Assembly (NCBI GenBank): GCA_002733205.1
Contig: NVUW01000002.1
Location: forward strand, 310,001 to 374,000
Origin: Thalassobium sp.
Lineage (GTDB): Bacteria > Pseudomonadota > Gammaproteobacteria > Pseudomonadales > Oceanobacteraceae
Length of the DNA: 64,000 nucleotides
Direction of reading: 5' to 3'
Shown: in pieces, positions 60,518-64,000 of the stretch
Position numbering within the stretch: the stretch's first letter is position 1
How the letters are laid out: every line of letters begins with the position of its first letter
The notes under the pieces: model-generated
The model's database searches: none
What the model was told of the DNA's origin: nothing
Seen by the model: the letters and a program-made list of their open reading frames with translations, nothing else
Translations under genes and position numbers: made by a program

Positions 60518-61289
60518 CCACAGCGCACACCTGACTCTGGAATTATGCAAAGACGACAGCGGTGCCGAAAGCATTGCCCTGCTGACGCTGAACCGGCCGG
60601 ATATTAAAAACGCCATTTCCGATGCTGAAGTGATCGACGCCATCGAACAGACGCTGGCCCAGGTTAACGACCGTCAGGATATTAAAGTCGCGGTATTTAC
60701 CGGTGCCGGTAAAGTATTCAGCGGCGGTGGCAATATCAAAGCGATGCAGCAGCGCAGTGGTATGTTTGCCGGCGATGCACAACAGCTGACCGCCAATTAC
60801 AAAGCCTTTATTCAGCGTATTCCGCTGGCGTTTGCCCAGCTGGAAATTCCCATTCTCGCCGCGGTTAATGGCCCGGCGGTGGGTGCCGGTAACGATATGG
60901 TGTGCATGTGCGATGTTGCCATTGCCAGCGAGCAGGCGACCTTTGCCGAAAGCTTTATCAAACTGGGGATTATTCCCGGCGATGGCGGCGCCTGGTTATT
61001 ACCGCGCCGTATCGGTATGCAGCATGCGCTGGAAATGGCGCTCACCGGCCGCACATTTTCGGCCGACGAAGCACTGCGCATGGGGCTGGTCAGTCGCGTG
61101 GTACCCCATGCCCAGCTGCTGGGCAGTGCCCTAGGTCTGGCGCGGCAGATGGCCACCAACGACGCCCGCTGCCTGCGGGAAACCAAGCGCCTGTTTAATG
61201 CCGCCCGCAGCCAGACCTTAGAACAGGCGCTGGATGATGCCGCGCAGATTCAGGGGCAGCTGCATCATGCACCGGGGTTTAAGTTGTAA
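60510..61289 (+). CDS. Enoyl-CoA hydratase/isomerase family protein (crotonase)
   Basis: 259 residues of the crotonase superfamily: KVFSGGGNIKAMQQRSGMF and NGPAVGAGNDMVCMCDVAIASEQATFAESFIKLGIIPGDGGAWLLPRRIG supply both oxyanion-hole segments and the catalytic Glu region (ESFIKLG). It overlaps the acetoacetate-CoA ligase by eight bases, so it probably handles another acyl-CoA of the same route; the exact substrate is not readable. Confidence 0.88.
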
Positions 61290-61411
61290 TTCATGGTCTG
61301 ATATTTGGCGGTGATTAATAATGTTTGCGCAGGGTCATATCTGCGCTCTCTGGGTAATAGCCGGACCTGCCAGAAGATACAAAATAAATATTCTGATAAT
61401 AATATAATAAC

Positions 61412-61439
61412 TTGATGGATTGGCCCGGCTGGATATAAT
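61412..61439 (+). promoter_or_regulatory. Sigma-70 promoter of the lipoprotein gene at 61491
   Basis: TTGATG (61412-61417), 16-bp spacer, TATAAT (61434-61439), the latter a perfect -10; it lies about 50 bp before the ATG in an otherwise gene-free 200-base gap. Confidence 0.75.
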
Positions 61440-61490
61440 CGCTGCGCCTTAGGAGGCGTTAATTATAAATGTATAAGGAATACAGGGATT

Positions 61491-61850
61491 ATGAAATACA
61501 TCAAACTGGCGGCGGTTGTTGTTGCTGCATCAATCAGTGGTTGCGCGACAATTCTTTCTGAAGATGTTGCGACAGTGAATGTTGCTACGTCTACAGGTAA
61601 GAAAATCGACATCACTATCGATGGTCAGAATTATACCGTACCTGGTGTTGTTAAATTGGAAAAGGATGGCCAGAGCAAAATAATCAGCACCAACGATGCT
61701 GATTGTGCGTCTTCTACAGCAATGAACCGTAAAGTCGAAGGTGTTTTCTGGGTGAACCTGTTATCAGGCGGATTGTTCGGTTCTACTACTGACTCTGCAA
61801 CAGATGCAATGTGGACTTACGACGATTACGTTACAATCAGCTGTAAGTAA
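61491..61850 (+). CDS. Small lipoprotein
   Basis: 119 residues, signal MKYIKLAAVVVAASISGC with lipobox I-S-G-C (Cys18). The mature part ends MWTYDDYVTISCK after a glycine-rich hydrophobic GVFWVNLLSGGLFGSTTDSATDA that could be membrane-associated. It resembles short bacterial lipoproteins often called P13-like or adenosine-deaminase-like by automatic annotation, and I give no function. It is seven bases from the DUF4105 gene and probably shares its promoter. Confidence 0.7.
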   Translation: MKYIKLAAVVVAASISGCATILSEDVATVNVATSTGKKIDITIDGQNYTVPGVVKLEKDGQSKIISTNDADCASSTAMNRKVEGVFWVNLLSGGLFGSTTDSATDAMWTYDDYVTISCK

Positions 61851-61857
61851 TCTGCGG

Positions 61858-63648
61858 ATGAAAAGATTGTTAAAAGGAAGCCTGCTGGCTTCCTTTTTTT
61901 TGTGCATGGCTGCTAACGCCATTGATCAGAAAACGCTGGTTCAGGATGTGTCTTCCTCACCGGTTTGGCAGGCTCTTTTGCATTATAAAAAAGACCAGCT
62001 TGCCGTTGATGATCCAAAATTTATTTTATCGTCAGGTAATTTTTCTTTACGTAACGAGTTAAATGCAACGCTGGAGCTATTCGCGACAGAATCAGTTGCT
62101 TATTGTCGATTTCCGGCTCGTTATATCTATCTGTTGAAGCGTGGGCTTATTAAGCCGGAGCAGAATTTATCGGCATGCCAGGGGTATCAGGAGTTTCTGC
62201 GCCGCGCTCCTGCTGATGAAATCAGTGTTGTATATGCATCGGAGAATCTGGTTAATCCCAGCAGTATGATGGGGCATGCAATGCTGGCTATAGAGGGTGT
62301 TCGGGAGGATGGTTTTCGTGCCCGGCACTCCGTTTCATTTTTTACCGAACTCGACAGCATTAACCCGCTTAAGGTGATCTGGGAGACGATAATAGAGGGA
62401 AAACCTGGCTTCTTTCTGGTTAAACCCCTGCGCGCACATTTCGAATTTTATAATCTGGCAGAGCAGCGCAATGTCTGGCGCTATGAACTTGATCTGGATG
62501 AGGGGCAGCGTGCCTTGCTGCAGGCCCACCTGTGGGAATTACGTTCCGTTAATATGGATTATTTTTTCCATACACAGAACTGCGCCACCGTATCCGCTGA
62601 CCTGCTCCGCCTGGTTATTCCGCAACTGGAAACCAGTGACTGGGTCACTCCTATTGATCTGGTCAAAGCGGTAAACCGCAGCGGAAAAATCAAAAGCATA
62701 GAGATAACGCCGGCAGCCAAATGGCGTGTACGCATGCTTGAGGATACCGTGCCGCAGGAATTGCAGGATGTGGTTTATCAGTGGCAACAGGGTGAAATTA
62801 ATAAGCTGCCTCAGGTCAGTGGCAAAGACGGATTTCTGCTGCGGGAAATGGCAAACGCTGTGCTGGATTACAGAGAGCAGACTGGCACTGACGGTACGGA
62901 ACAGAGCAGGAAAAAAACCGAAATACTGCGTCAGAGTATCCCCGACTTGCCAGAATTTTCTGACTATGAACTGACGCTCGATAATTATCGTTCGCCACTG
63001 AAAACACCGGAAGATGCACATTACTCATTCGGCTATCAGCGTACAGAAAAAAGCGACTGGTTAAGCCTTCAGTGGTTGGCTGTAGGTCATGGCATTGAAG
63101 ATGACAACCGCCAGTATTTCGCTGAGAACGAATTAAAACTGTTTGATCTCTCGTTGCGCGCATCGCCACAACGTGAAGCATTACGTCTTAATCATCTGCA
63201 ATTGTATTCAGCCCGTTCCCTGACACCGTGGGATCGTTTTACCAGTGGTGTTTCGGGGGATTTTCGCGTCGGGTTTTATTCACTGGCTGACGATAATCTG
63301 CAGCGGCAAACCGCATTTAATATTCATGGTGGCGTCGGTATTACCCTGGCGGCGTCCGCCGATTTGCGTCTGTATGCTTTGCTGAATGGCGGCTGGTACC
63401 GGAATAACGATGCCGATTTTCTCTACGCCGAACCGGAAGTGGGTGCTTATCTTTACGAAGTCTTTGGTATGAAAAGCTGGCTGCGTTACCAACCCAGATT
63501 TGCTCCTGACCGAAAAACACAACAACAGCTGACGCTGACGCACAGTATTGCACTGGAAGAATCAGCCTTAATTGCTGAAGTATCCCGCCTTGCTGTTGAT
63601 GACAATTATGAACATGCCGCCAGCGTTAACTGGCGCTGGTATTTCTGA
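61858..63648 (+). CDS. DUF4105-family membrane/periplasmic protein
   Basis: 596 residues from ATG 61858, which lies after the lipoprotein stop; a longer reading begins inside it. A signal peptide MKRLLKGSLLASFFLCMAANA is followed by a Cys-His-type region (FHTQNCATVSADLLRLV, VVYASENLVNPSSMMGHAMLAIEG) and an outer-membrane-barrel-like C-terminus ending HAASVNWRWYF. This matches DUF4105 (Lnb-N-like), some of which act as peptidase-like. Its role is unknown. Confidence 0.8.
   Translation: MKRLLKGSLLASFFLCMAANAIDQKTLVQDVSSSPVWQALLHYKKDQLAVDDPKFILSSGNFSLRNELNATLELFATESVAYCRFPARYIYLLKRGLIKPEQNLSACQGYQEFLRRAPADEISVVYASENLVNPSSMMGHAMLAIEGVREDGFRARHSVSFFTELDSINPLKVIWETIIEGKPGFFLVKPLRAHFEFYNLAEQRNVWRYELDLDEGQRALLQAHLWELRSVNMDYFFHTQNCATVSADLLRLVIPQLETSDWVTPIDLVKAVNRSGKIKSIEITPAAKWRVRMLEDTVPQELQDVVYQWQQGEINKLPQVSGKDGFLLREMANAVLDYREQTGTDGTEQSRKKTEILRQSIPDLPEFSDYELTLDNYRSPLKTPEDAHYSFGYQRTEKSDWLSLQWLAVGHGIEDDNRQYFAENELKLFDLSLRASPQREALRLNHLQLYSARSLTPWDRFTSGVSGDFRVGFYSLADDNLQRQTAFNIHGGVGITLAASADLRLYALLNGGWYRNNDADFLYAEPEVGAYLYEVFGMKSWLRYQPRFAPDRKTQQQLTLTHSIALEESALIAEVSRLAVDDNYEHAASVNWRWYF
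61872..61901 (+). terminator. Terminator-like hairpin inside the DUF4105 signal-peptide codons
   Basis: AAAAGGAAGCC (61872-61882), loop TGCT, GGCTTCCTTTT (61887-61897) and eight T in a row make a perfect 11-bp stem with U tail, exactly what is expected after the lipoprotein gene. Yet it begins inside codon 5 of the DUF4105 gene and covers codons 5-15. Confidence 0.85.
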
Positions 63649-63655
63649 ATACTGG

Positions 63656-64000
63656 TTAAAGCCCGAAACCAATCGCGGAGACGGCTTTGCCCATAATCTC
63701 TTCTCTATAAAAAGCGCTGCCCTGATCCGTGCCTGCGGCTCCGGCAACCATCATCATTGGCAGCAGGTGCTCTTCGCGCGGATGAACCTGACGTGCGCCG
63801 GGGGCATCGCTCCAGTGATTGAGCGCAGCGATGCGCTGGGTTTCGTCCTGTGCTGCGGCATCAATCAGCCAGTCATCGAAGGCTTTGGCGGCCGCGGCAT
63901 CGGCGGCTGAGTCGGCAAAAAATGCGCGCAGGTTGTGGTAGCTCAGACCACTGCCGATGATCAGCACGTTTTCATCGCGCAGTTGCGCCAGCACTTTTCC
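63656..64000 (-). CDS. DODA-type (LigB-like) ring-opening dioxygenase, 5' end outside window
   Basis: The last 114 or so residues run off the right edge (the GTG at 63994 is internal, as Gly-Lys precede it). Family pattern: DENVLIIGSGLSYHNLRAFF, FDDWLIDAA, NHWSDAPGARQVHPREEHLLPMMMVAGAAG; the HPREEHLLP with its His and Glu is the metal/active-site motif of 4,5-DOPA extradiol dioxygenase-like proteins. Substrate unknown; it converges with the DUF4105 gene. Confidence 0.85.
   Translation of the reverse strand, partial: GKVLAQLRDENVLIIGSGLSYHNLRAFFADSAADAAAAKAFDDWLIDAAAQDETQRIAALNHWSDAPGARQVHPREEHLLPMMMVAGAAGTDQGSAFYREEIMGKAVSAIGFGL

Overview
The window looks like the replication-origin region of a marine gammaproteobacterium, probably of the Oceanospirillales (Thalassolituus/Oceanobacter-like) or a near relative of the pseudomonads. 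This rests on gene order (dnaA-dnaN-recF-gyrB on one strand, rpmH-rnpA-yidD-yidC-mnmE diverging on the other), on protein style, and on a fairly high GC content interrupted by AT-rich stretches near the origin. The genus is an inference. I saw no rRNA or tRNA genes, no CRISPR array and no prophage.

Region 1 (1-5100): a truncated lipoprotein gene, a PlsC-type acyltransferase, a YuiF/NhaC-like transporter, a Fic protein with a C-terminal winged helix behind an array of four matching half-sites, and a small lipoprotein. Region 2 (5165-22000) is the replication core: gyrB, recF (carrying two perfect parS-like palindromes), dnaN and dnaA on the minus strand; rpmH, rnpA, yidD, yidC and mnmE on the plus strand; then a 3.8 kb insert (PF10118 protein, cupin, TetR regulator, lipoprotein) before mnmG. 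There are two candidate origin segments, dnaA-rpmH and the AT-rich stretch upstream of mnmG; the second holds a 13-bp match to the E. coli oriC core. rsmG-parA-parB, which usually follow mnmG, are absent; a HigBA-type toxin-antitoxin pair sits there.

Region 3 (22700-28200) is an iron/siderophore cassette: TonB-dependent receptor, AraC/PchR-like regulator, Fur-box-like site, two small membrane proteins and a PepSY-TM protein. Region 4 (28300-36400) is a LysR regulator and a tight run dabB-dabA-cysD-DUF6671-tsaC, i.e. a DAB-type inorganic-carbon accumulator translationally coupled to a CysD without CysN and to a zinc-ribbon protein of unknown role. Region 5 (36360-40275) encodes cytochrome b561, an SHP/DUF1924 cytochrome c, a diheme cytochrome c, a PepSY protein and a QseBC-like two-component system, all on the minus strand.

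Region 6 (40470-50300) holds a solute-binding protein, an alpha/beta hydrolase, a DUF2141-adaptor-RND pump-MipA operon and an RstAB-like two-component system; it looks more AT-rich than its neighbours and may be acquired. Region 7 (50580-61290) is the leucine/isovalerate operon liuRABCDE, a RAYT transposase flanked by eight REP sequences, then acetoacetate-CoA ligase and a crotonase: together they would take isovaleryl-CoA to acetoacetate and acetoacetyl-CoA. Region 8 (61290-64000): a lipoprotein, a DUF4105 protein whose signal-peptide codons contain a strong terminator-like hairpin, and a truncated LigB-type dioxygenase.
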